A stretch of DNA of 64,000 nucleotides from Drosophila pseudoobscura. Its lineage: Eukaryota; Arthropoda; Insecta; Diptera; Drosophilidae. Positions within the stretch are counted from its first letter, which is position 1; each line of letters opens with the position of its first letter. The translations under genes were made by a program, and so were the position numbers. The notes beneath the pieces were generated by a model. It saw nothing but the letters and a program-made list of their open reading frames with translations, did no database searches and was not told the DNA's origin. The stretch covers positions 31,186,001 to 31,250,000 of the forward strand of contig NC_046679.1 in assembly GCF_009870125.1 (NCBI RefSeq), in the 5' to 3' direction. Of the stretch, positions 48,301 through 58,989 are shown piece by piece.

Positions 48301-51300
48301 TTAGTTCAGCTTGAACTGGCTGGGCTCGGTGCCGGCATGAAGAACCAGAAACTCGGGCGTCATTGGGGCATTGAGGGTGACCCATGCCTTGGGCACGCCG
48401 GCATCATCGCGGGCCGATTGCAGGGCTTGCTGCAGGGCAAAGGCCACCGCTATTGACAAGCAGATGGCGGGTTCACCGGTAGCTGAAAAACGAGAAATTT
48501 TACTTACTGGTATTTCAAAAGGAACATGTGCTTATAAGCTCACCTTTTGATCTCATAAAGCCTGCTTTGTTGGGGCTCTTAGGCAGCAGCTCAATGCGAA
48601 GATCCACGGGAATGTCCTTGGCGCCCGGAGGCTTGTACGTCCAGGTGCGGTTCGTGAGGCATTCGCCAGTCTGATTGTCCACTACAATCTGCTCGCTAGT
48701 CCAGTAGCCAAGGCCCATCATGAAGGCGCCTTCGATCTGGCCGATGTCCACATTGGGATTCAGACTCTCGCCCGTGTCCTCCAGGAGATCCACCCGGTTG
48801 ACCAGATAGTTGCCCGTGAGCACATCAAACTCCACCTCCGTTAGACAGAGCCCGCAAACCGAGTACGGGTCCATGTCACCCTGCTTGCACTGGTCGCTGG
48901 CAATGAGATTGATCTTCCGGTTGTACGCTTCATTGATCAGCTGCTGCCAGTCGGAGGGCTTCAGCTCCTCCTTGACCGGTTCCAGACGAGAATTCAGTGT
49001 CTCGCAGGCCTTGCGCACGGCATAGCAGAGGGTCTCGCTGCCAACGGCACCTCCAGTGACCATTGAGTTCGCTCCATTGATAGTGTCGCTGGCTTCAATG
49101 CGCACCTGTTGCATGGGAATGCCCAGAGTATGGGCCACCACCTGAGATATCTTGGTGTTCATGCCTGGAATGGATCACATTAGTCTTAAGAAACGGAACA
49201 GTTGGATGGATCTGCAACACTCACCTTGTCCCATTTCTATGCCTCCGTGAGAAACAACCACAGTGCCATCGCTGTGATAGATAGCTACCGTCGCCGGGTA
49301 CTGTCCGAAGTACCCGATCTGGTACTCCATAATGCACAGACCCAATCCGCGCTTGCGCCACCGATTCTCTTTGTTGTAGGCAAAAATATCCGAACGACGA
49401 TCCTTATAAAGGGTGCTCTTTAGGAATCCAGGCATCATTTCTCCCATTTTGTGGGCGGGCAGCATGTTGGCATATCGCACGTCTGCGGGATCCTGCCCCG
49501 TCTCGAAGGCGATGTGTTCGATGATATTTTCTATCATGGCAATTCCTTCCACGGACCCAGGAGCCCGACACGGAGTGTTGCTGGGAGCGTCCGTGTAGAC
49601 AAGGAAACCATCCAACTTGAAGTTATCGCTGAATTCGTAGCAGTTCTTGGACAGCATTACCACGTGCCCCATGGGGGACTCGTTCGACAAGTAGCCTGCA
49701 TCCTCGAAGAAACGACTGACGATACCCACGATCTTGCCAGACTTCTGAACGAAGAAGTCATAGTCACAATGGAAGGCCCACCGTTTGCCTATGGTAGTCA
49801 TGATTGACTCGAGCGACTGGACCATGCGCACGGGACGATTGAGCTTGTTCGCAGCGACAGAAGCAGCCGCAGCGGCGAGGTTGCAGCGGGTGGCCTTTCC
49901 TCCGTATCCGCCACCGATACGGCGAGTCTTTACCTGCACCTCGTTGGCTTTGAGTTTAAGGATGTTGGCGATGACGTCTTGCGAAAGATCCATCCACTGG
50001 GTGGCTACATACACCTGCAGGCCACCCTCGAAGGGCACTGCTACCGTAGTCTGCGGCTCCATGTAGTAGTGGTACTGCAGACCCATGTCCAGCTGACCGG
50101 AGGAGCTCAGATCAAAGTGCTCCCCCTCCAAGTCGAGGTTGTCCAGAGTTGACTTGACCTTTTGCTCCAAGCGCTCGTTAGATGAGGCTCCCACCTTGTC
50201 CAGCACATGCTTCAGACTGGGTAGCACTTCCTTGGCACCTCCTTCGTAGCTCAACTTCACCAATTCTGCAGCGCGATGAGCCAGGGCGTTGGTATTGGCA
50301 ACGATTATGCCGACGGGCTGGTTGTAGAATTTGATCTCGCCTGTGGCAAAAAGCTCCTCGTCTTGAGCAAAGAAAAACTGGTCACGGGTCTTAGGTCCAA
50401 TGTAGTTAGGTCCCGGTATGTCCTTGGCATCCAAATAGGCCACCACTCCGGGCAGAGCCAGCGCTGGTTGGGGATCCACCTTCGTGACTTTAGCACCCAC
50501 TTTCTTTGCTGTGACAAAGGCCGCCCACACCTGATTGTGTTGAGTGGGAAGATCGTTGGCGTAGGTTGCTTCGCCGGAGCACTGGATGAGGCCCTCGTGC
50601 TTCTCCGTGGCCTTGGTCACCGGATAGTGTTCCTGGAAGGTCTCAAAGTTCTGCTTTCCACTCGATACCGGCCGCTGCAGCAGGGATCCGCCCACAGCGA
50701 AGCGACTTCCAACTCCCTGTTTCCTCTGGGCGGCGGTCTTCAGCAGGAACTTGTAGAAGAGGCCACAGGCAAGCTTGCGTCGGTACACGGGTGAGGCATC
50801 GGGCAGCACCTCATCAGGTTGCAGAAGAGTCGATAGTTGGCCAAAGGCCTTCTCCACCAGTCCATTCTCATAGGGATTGCGTCCCAAAAGCAGTTTCTCA
50901 ATGGCAGTGGCATGGACAAACTCCGGGTTGATGCCGCCAAAGCAAATGCGAGCGGTCTTCACTTTGGAGGCGTTGTCCAACTCGAGGAGAAAAGCGGCAT
51001 TGACATAGGCATGGGCATTCTGGGCACGAGGCATGATCTAAGGGTAGGAAAAAGGTTGAGATTCAAAGCATTGAAGATAGATCCGTGATAGATCTCACCT
51101 TGTAGGAGTCAAACAGGAAACGATCCTTGGGATAAGCGGGCAGCACAAATCCTCGTATGATCTTGCCCTCCATCGGCGTCTTCAGATAGCTGGCGAGGCT
51201 CACAGTTGCCTGTTTAGCCACCGACTCCTGGACAATCACCTGTGCGTCCAGGGCCTCGAGGACAATGAACACGTCGGAGGGAAACTCCGGGTGCGCATGC

Positions 51301-53049
51301 TTGATAGCCAGATTGCCCGCCAAGGTGCCGGCCTGGGTTAATGCAAAGCAAATTGATGGAAAACAGCATTAGAGTCGAATTAGATGACCCATGCCGATGC
51401 CCATGATAAGATAATTCGAGAAGTTGGAGAACCAACTTACACCTTATCAGGCAGATAACATGAAAATTGTCGACTTACATTGCGCACGGGAACGTTGGCG
51501 ATCCAATCGAGATGTTGCCACACCTGCGACAAGTATTCGAAGCCACGGGTCTTCTCCAGCTGGCGGCAAATGTCCATGGTTTCTGTGAGGCTCAGGTTTC
51601 CCCCAAGCGTAAGGGAAGAGGAATCAACAGCCAGCTTGTGTCCCTTGAGGTCTGCCAAGGCCCCGACATCGATGAACGCCTTTATGTCCGCACTGCGCCT
51701 GTACACCCCGTGAGCCGTGTTGCCGGCCACCAGCATGACGGGCAGCTTCTCTTTGACAGCGCTCTGCAGGACCTCAAATAGCTGGCTCAGGCTCTCCGGC
51801 CAGCTCCAGCGGCTGCCGTCCAGGTAGACCTGACTGCCCTTGGGCGACTGCTTCTTGCAGGTGCCAGCGCATAGCTCGCCCGTCTTGGGACACTGCTTTG
51901 TGCCCAGATCCTCGATGTCCGCACACTCCGCGGGCACCGCAATGTCGCTGTCTACCGCAAAGGACTTCATGGCATCCAGGATGGGGCGGTATCCAGTGCA
52001 GCGACAGATGTTGCCTCCGAATGAGTTCTCCACCTCCGCCATGGTCACGCGACCGCCCTTCGACTTGAGCAGCCCGTACATGTTCATCACGATTCCCGGC
52101 GAGCAGTAGCCGCACTGGGTGCCGTTCATCTTGGCCAGCCGCTCCTGGATGGCGTGGTAGCCCACCCGCTTGTTGCCCAGACCCTCCGTTGTGGTCACCT
52201 CCAGTCCCAGGCAGGTGTTCAGCATCGTGAGGCACGAGTTTACGCCCCAAGTGCGCACCTCCCCCGTTTCCGGGTGGATGCCGGTCAGCGTACACACGCA
52301 GACACCGCATCCGCCTTCCTGGCACATGAACTTTGTGCCCGTCAGACCGGCATTCTCTCGAATGAAGGTGTTGAGCGAGATGTCTGCAGGCAGGGCAGCC
52401 AGATTAACTGCGGGAGAGAAAATATTGTTTTAGATTAGCCGGAATTTATCTAATCTATCTAAACCACTCCAACATGTCAAAACCGTCTATAATTAGGTGA
52501 AATTTTATAGGACTTCTACCAACTATAATAATAAGACACATCTTCTGGAAAAGAATGATGATAATGATTTTCGACACGGTAAACCAGTTCATGAAAATTA
52601 ACAGCAAATCTCACATAGACCTTGAACATTTTGAGGGACCTATATTTTATAATTATCTAAAAAGCTTACCTCACAAATGAGTATACAAAAATCATGAAAT
52701 TATTTTCAAGATATGTCTATCTCGTTTGGCATATCATTATCTACTAATAACTACCTTAACGATATAATAAATACAACGAAAAAAATAGCTCAAATTATGG
52801 TCGTTATGCCACCCATTACTGTCTCCAAAGTTCTATACAAGTTCTCATAGAAAATATTCCATTTTGAGTGGGTTGTAATACACGATAAACAACAAAAACA
52901 TGAGTAGGAATACTGAAACATTGTGTTCTCACTGGTCGTTTCTTATTTATCTTTTTGATGACACTTCTATCAAGCACTCAATACATTAATTAACTACCCA
53001 CATACTCACCTTCATAGCTAGTGCCGTTGATTGTAATGCTTCCAGCCAT
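48301..53049 (-). CDS. AOX: Aldehyde oxidase, tandem copy 3
   Basis: Exons 53010-53049, 51479-52407, 51099-51332, 49225-51037, 48544-49164 and 48301-48482 join in frame to 1,272 aa with intron positions identical to copies 1-2. All cofactor motifs are intact. The XDH E802 position is Ala and the R880 position His, so it is AO-type. Exon 1 (M-A-G-S-I-T) and most of exon 4 differ from copies 1-2 by scattered substitutions. Exons 2, 3 and the first part of exon 4, with the introns between them, are identical to copies 1-2, which looks like recent gene conversion. Intron 4 is only 60 bp, and intron 1 has no Helitron. It keeps the ancestral short-intron state and is the best proxy for the second parent of the chimera. 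Confidence 0.93.
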
Positions 53050-53237
53050 TATCTGTGTCTTATATAATCCCTCAAATCACTTGAAAGGGGGTGCCTTGGT
53101 ATATTGTGAAATTAATTGCAGGCTTTCTCGCTTTAAGTTGTCGTCCACCTGTTCTAGAAACTATTTATTTCACAATATGAAGCAAGCGCTGCTGGAAGGC
53201 AAGTTCCGTGTGTTTTCGACGCCGATCCCCGAGATAC

Positions 53238-53271
53238 TGTACCCTAGGGCAGGTGGAATTGCGTATTTATT
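53238..53271 (-). promoter_or_regulatory. Predicted core promoter of AOX copy 3
   Basis: AATAAATA (53264-53271, minus strand) lies 33 bp before an initiator-like ACAGTA (+1 at 53238). The layout is conserved with the copy 1 promoter although the surrounding sequence has diverged. Confidence 0.4.
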
Positions 53272-54187
53272 GAGTGGCCGCGGAGGGAGCCCCAAAATGT
53301 GCTCACGCTTTCAAGTTCAAGCTGCTTCCGCGCTCCGGCTCTAACTACTATTCGAGAGGAGAGAACTTCTACAAATTATATACTGAATCGTTATCTCCCG
53401 CTCTCTAAACAACTCTCGCACTCTCTGGTAAGCCTATGAGTATAAAGCTTTATCAGCCAAATGTTTGTTTAGAATTTTCTGTTTTGCTCGGGTTTCTAAA
53501 CAAAATGCGGTATCGTTTCGGGTTTGGTTTCTTTTCAAAGAACTGGAAAGAGTTGAAAGCTCTTGGCTTCCAATAACTCACATTCCAAGGAATCATATGT
53601 GTAGGTATATCGCTATGAAAGGGTTTTTGTTTATAGAAAGAGATCGTTTGTATACCCATATGATCGTAATGGACATTCTACTTTTCCTCAAGGTTCTAAA
53701 CAAAATGCGTTATTATTTCGGGTTTGGTTTCTTTCAAAAGAACTGGAAATAGTTGAAAGCTTTCGGCTTCTAATAACTCACATTCCAAGGAATCATATGT
53801 GTAGGTATATCGCTATGAAAGGGTTTTTGTTTGTAGAAAGAGATCGTTTGTATACCCATATGATCGTAATTGAAATTCAACAAAATGAAATCAAAGATTA
53901 TAAAATACCAAGATATTGCATTAAGAAGAAATTCCATTTAAATTTTCGTTCGACGGTTCGTCTTACGGACACTGATACTTACATTCTCTTATCGGGTATC
54001 CTTCGTTCGACTTTTGTTCTTTGCCAAAGACTGTATTTGTTGTTGGATTGTTTGTGTAACACTCATTCAATCAAAAAAAGTTCTGAGAGATATAACTGTG
54101 TAAGCAAATATATATTTCACTGAATTCCCCAAACAACTTAAATCTAATAAGCAATTAATATGGGAGTATACCCAACCATATCCCATC
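53272..54187. other. Spacer between AOX copy 3 and the fourth AOX gene
   Basis: Upstream DNA of copy 3 and 3' flank of the next gene. Contains a 200-bp tandem duplication (listed separately) and an AT-rich remainder. No coding exon seen. No strong AATAAA was found for the fourth gene's 3' end. Confidence 0.6.
53474..53870. repeat. Two-unit 200-bp tandem repeat upstream of AOX copy 3
   Basis: The units at about 53474-53673 and 53674-53870 align with a period of exactly 200 bp at both ends (CTAAACAAAATGCG at 53496 and 53696; TGATCGTAAT at 53661 and 53861). They are about 90% identical by eye. The start of the unit also occurs once upstream of copies 1 and 2 (about 40090-40115), so part of it is ancestral AOX 5' flank. 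Confidence 0.8.
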
Positions 54188-57100
54188 TCACTTCAGGGCA
54201 AAGCTCTGCACTTGGTGGCCCGCATTCAGAACTACAGTCTCTGGCGTGGTTGGTGCCCCCAGGCGCACCCACTCTCGAGGTAGTCCCGCATCTGTTCTGG
54301 CCGATTGGATGGCATGCTGCATGGCAAAGAGTACGCCCACGGAGAGACAGAGGGCTGGCTCACCCGTTGACTTAGAGCGCATGAAACCCACCGGATTGGG
54401 GTTCTTTTGGAGCAGTTCTATGCGGAAATCGATGGGGATGTCCTTGGCGCCAGGCGGATGGTAGTTCCAGGTGCGATTGGTGAGAATGCGGCCCGTCTGG
54501 CGATCGTAGACCAGCAGCTCCGTCAGATAGTAGCCGAGGCCCATGACAAAGGCGCCCTCCACCTGGCCCACATCGATGTTGGGGCTGAGACTCTCTCCAG
54601 CATCTTCGAGGATATCGACGCGGCGAATCAAGTGGTTGCCAGTGAGTATGTCCAGCTCCAGTTCACTGAGACTCAGTCCAAAGATGCTGTAGCTGGGAAT
54701 ATCTCCCAGTTTATAAGAGTCGCTGGCTATGAGAATAACGGACTGCAAGTAGGCAGCCTGTAGGATCTGCAACCAGGTTGCTTTTTTTCCCAGCTGTTTC
54801 TTCACGGGCTCCAGACGCTTGTTCAGCGTGTCGCAGGCCTTGCGCACGGCCAGTCCAATCATTTCGCTGCTCATGGAGTTGGCCGTGATCATGGAATTGG
54901 CTCCGCTTACCGTGTTGCTGCTCTCTACGCTCACGCGCTCCAGGGGCACGCCTAGTACGAAGGCTGCCACCTGGGCCGCCTTCGTATTGATGCCCTGGCC
55001 AATCTCTATGCCACCGTGCGTGATGACCACCGATCCATCCTCGTGGTAAATGGCCACCGTCGTGGGATACGTGAAGCCAACGGTCGTGTTCAGCGGAAAC
55101 TCCATGAGAGTCAGTCCCAGTCCGCGTTTACGCCACCGATTCTGCGCGTTGAATAGGTTGATCTGCCCCCGTCGCTTGCGGTATTCTGTGGTGGCCAGGA
55201 ATCTGGGCAGGAGTTGCACCATCTTGCTACCAGGTCGGAGATTGACCAGACGGACATCGGCTGGATCCAGCTGACAAGTGAAGGCGATGTGCTCTAGAGC
55301 TGTTTCCGTCATGGCGATTGCTGAAGAGGTAAGAGGGAATCCAAAGTTATTTTAAGGACGGAAAGGAGGTCAAGCAGGGCTTACCCTCTGCTGTTCCAGG
55401 TGCCCGACACCATGTGGAACTGGGGGCATCTGTTAGGATGGCACTTCCCGAGGTCTTGTAGTTGGAGTTCGTCAAGTTGTAGACATTCCTGAGGGCCGGC
55501 AGTGTGAGAAAATCGACCACATTCTCGTTGAGATTGCAGCCCGCATCCTCGTAGTATTTATTGGTCAACATGGTGATCAATCCATTAGCACGTGCACGGA
55601 ACTCGTAATCCGAACGACAGGCCCATCGCTTGCCATTGCACTCCATCATGGATTCGATGGTCTGGACAAATCTGGCGGGCCGGTTCAGCTTAGAGGCCAC
55701 CAAGGCGGCGGCACAGGCTACAATATTGCAGCGCGTGACCTTTGCGCCATAGGCACCTCCCACACGTCGCACCTGGAGCTGCACTGTGTTCACATTCACC
55801 TTCAGCATGTGGGCAATGCTTCCCTGAGTGCCATCCATCCACTGGGTGGAGCACCACACCTGCAGAATATTGTCAATGGGCACCACAATTGTTGTCTGCG
55901 GCTCCATTGTGAAGTGGTACTGCGATTCCAGTTGCAGAATACCCCGACCCAATACATCGCCAGGCGCCAAAGCAGATGGATTCAGTACCTCTTTTTCCCC
56001 ACTGTCCTTCTTTAGACAGACGATGCGATTCTCCAGCTTGGCTGCCAGCACTTGGTTGATGCTCGTGTAGATCTTCCGCTGATCGTTGGCGTAGGTTACC
56101 TGCACCAGGGTGGCTGCATAGACAGCCGTATCCTGCGAGAGGGCTGCAATCACACCCAGAGGTTGGTCGTAGTGCTTGACCCGACCAGCAGCAAAGATCT
56201 CATCCACTTCAGGCGTAAGCGGGGTGACCGTCACGAAGTTATTCGCTCCCGGTATATCCTTGGCCGCATAGAAGGCCACAACTCCCTGGCACTGCAGGGC
56301 AGCCGAGGGATCAATCTGCTCGATTGTGGCTCCCACTCGCTTGGCCGTGACAAAGGCACAATAGACGGCATTCGAAGTTGTCAAGAGATCGTTCATATAC
56401 GTGGCCTCGCCCGAGCACTGAATGAGACCTGCAAAGATCGAAAAAACTCAGCATCTGATTGCACTCCTCTCAAGATGGTACTCACCTTCCAGCTTCTGTA
56501 CCGCCTGTGTGACTGGATAGTTCTTTTTGATCGTCTCGAATGTTTGACTGCCCGAGGACAGAGCACGCTCCAGCAGTAGACCTCCGCTGCGATAATTTTC
56601 CCTTACCAGATCCCTGGGAGCGGAGCCCAGCAGGAATTTATAGAGGAGCCCACAGGCCAACATCTGACGATACTCGGGCGATGCCTCTGGCGGCCTCTCC
56701 TCGGCCTGGAGGCTGCCTTGCAGCTGCTCAAACATCTGAGTGACTGTGGCCGGATCGTAGAGATCTCTGCCTGGCAGGAGCAGCTCCATTGGCTGATCGT
56801 GCACGTAGTCGGGTCGAATGTTGCCAAAGCAAATGCGAGCCGACCGCACAATATGCCGCTGTAGGTCCTGCCATTCGATAAGGATTCCCGCATTGACATA
56901 GGCATGAACATTCTGCGCTCTAGGCAGGATCTGTTGGAATATACAGAATTAATAGGAGATCGTTCAGGGAATTTCAAACCTCACCTTGTAGGAGTTGAAA
57001 ATATATCTATCCTTGGGATAGGCCCTCAATATGAAACCGCCGATGACCAGTTTCGGTGTGGCATCGCTCAGATAAGTCAGGAGGCTCATAACCCGCTGGC

Positions 57101-58521
57101 TACTGGGATTATCATAGACCAAAACATTGACATCCAATGCCTCAAAGGTGATGAACACATCCGAGGGGAATTCGGGATGCTCCTTCTTGATGGTGATATT
57201 TCCAGCCAATGTTCCATTCTGTAGAACACGTTATATGTGGTATAAATAGATGTTTTTCTTCAGTGTAGCTTTGATTTACTCTCTCTGCGACATAAGCTTG
57301 TGAAAGTTAAATGAGTTTAAAGATATTCCCTAACACAGAGCAGTGTCTATGCGAAAAGAGAAGCAATTTGTTAGTTGTGGAATGGGAACTCTCTTCTTAG
57401 AAGAAGAGTAAGAGTATCCACAAGTTGCACCCACTAATTTGTTGAATTTATCTACTTATTTGGTCACCGACGAAACGAGTTTTGTGGATTTATGGCCCGC
57501 TATCTACTCACGTTTCGCACTGGGACATTGGCAATCAGGTTGAAGTGCTGCCACAACTGTGCGCAATACTCGAATCCCGGCCGCTTGGCGGCGATGAGAA
57601 ACAATTCCATGGCATCGGTAAGGGTGACATTGCCGCCGAGCAGAATATGATCCGTTTCGAGGCTGTGCTGCTTCAGCTCTGGCACCGCATTAACGTCGAT
57701 GTAGTGGCGTATGCCCCTGGGCCGCCGGTAGACCCCGTGAGCCGTGTTGCCGCCCACCAGGAAGTAGAGCTCTCCACTCGGCACCTGGCTGAGGGCTGAG
57801 AAGAGCTCCGTCAGCGTCTTGGGCCAATACCAGTGGGCGGCACCATTGTCCTGCCTGCGCGCCGGTCTGGAGCAGCTGTCCCGGCAGGACTGTCCCGTTC
57901 GGGGGCACAGCAGCTCGAAGGAGTCCTCAATGTCCACACACTCCGCAGGCACTGCAATGTCGCTGTCCACCGCAAAGGATTTCATGGTATCCAGTATGGG
58001 GCGATAGCCGGTGCAGCGGCAAATGTTGCCACCGAAAGCGTCCTCCACTTGGGCCATGCTCACCTGCCCCCGATGCTGCTCCAGCAGCCCGTACATGTTC
58101 ATCACGAATCCCGGGGAGCAGTACCCGCACTGGGTGCCGTTCAGCTGGGCCAGACGCTTCTGAATGGGATGGTAGCCGCTCAGTTGGTTGCCCAATCCCT
58201 CGTCCGTTATGATATCCACATCATCGCAGGTGTTGAGCAGCGTCAGGCACTTGAAATAAAGTTTTATTAGTAGCCAAGGGCAAACCAATCCCTGTCTACA
58301 GTACTTACAGAGTTGGCTGCTCTCGACTGCGCCTCGTCTGTGGCCGGATGACGTCGTCGGATGACACACACACAGGAGCCGCAGCCGCCTTCCAGGCACA
58401 TGTACTTGGTGGCCGTCAGGTGGAGATGCTGGCGCAGGAATGCGTTCAGGGTGAGGTCCGGGGCGTAGTCCCCAGCCTGCACCTCGTAGGGGAAGCCATT
58501 CACACTAAATCTGATGCTCAT
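54188..58521 (-). CDS. AOX: Aldehyde oxidase, fourth gene of the cluster
   Basis: Six exons, 58309-58521, 57512-58249, 56985-57218, 56486-56930, 55385-56428 and 54188-55320, encode 1,268 aa. Fe-S cluster 1 is C42/C47/C50/C72, and the second (C-G-Y-C, C-R-C) is intact. The FAD motifs V-G-G-N-T-A-H-G and N-V-P-V-R-N are present. The Mo domain has G-A-Y-G-A-K-V-T-R, I-G-Q-G, and the catalytic Glu in S-T-G-E-P (E1212). Val and Leu replace the XDH purine-binding Glu and Arg, so the pocket is more hydrophobic than in copies 1-3. Intron positions differ: no intron after codon 13 and none at the M-G-Q-G site, but extra ones after A-N-S, L-E-G and A-E-G. An in-frame ATG at 58563 would add 14 residues; I prefer 58521 because it gives the family-typical N-terminus and has A at -3. 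Confidence 0.92.
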
Positions 58522-58989
58522 CGTTGCAGAGTCGGTAGCCAAATGGTGCGAGGTCTTGGCCATTCGCTTCTATTTCAAAGCGCTGCCTGAAACCTGATTA
58601 CCCGTTAATTAGGCTAAACGGGTTCCAGCGTCCGATAAGAGCGCCATCACAGCGGGCACTGTGCGAAATCTTCAAGCTAATTACGCAGCCCCAAATGCAT
58701 TTGAACTGCTTTCTTTTGTAGAATTTTTTATAGGATACAAATACAAATAAACGCATAGTAGGTATATTTGGAATATAAGTAAAAATAAGTTTAGAAAGTG
58801 AAGCAGAAACGCTGACATTGCGCTTCGGGTCTGGTGTCCGATGCAGGCCGGCATCTGGCGGTCTCGGCGGCCGCGCTCCCACTGTCAGTGAATCTGCCTA
58901 CTCAGCGATCTTACAGAAGTGGCCAATTTGGATAATATTTGTTAACTTATATCTTAAAAGAAATACCAAAACCCATTCGAAATTAGAAT
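58522..58989. other. Spacer between the fourth and fifth AOX genes
   Basis: About 470 bp. It must hold the fourth gene's promoter and the fifth gene's 3' UTR. A TATAAAA-like sequence on the minus strand near 58726-58732 is the only TATA candidate. No clear initiator was identified. Confidence 0.5.

Larger units (their letters stand above)
41709..48912. repeat. Tandem repeat unit 2 (7.2 kb)
   Basis: Second tandem copy of 34503-41708. It begins at the recombination point inside exon 5 of AOX copy 2 and ends at the homologous point in exon 5 of copy 3. Confidence 0.85.

Noticed and set aside
34503-48912. The repeat as a pure haplotype-duplication assembly artefact
   Set aside because: Not excluded, but less likely. 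The middle gene is a precise recombinant between two distinct paralogues, which a collapsed or duplicated haplotig would not normally create. Read depth would decide.
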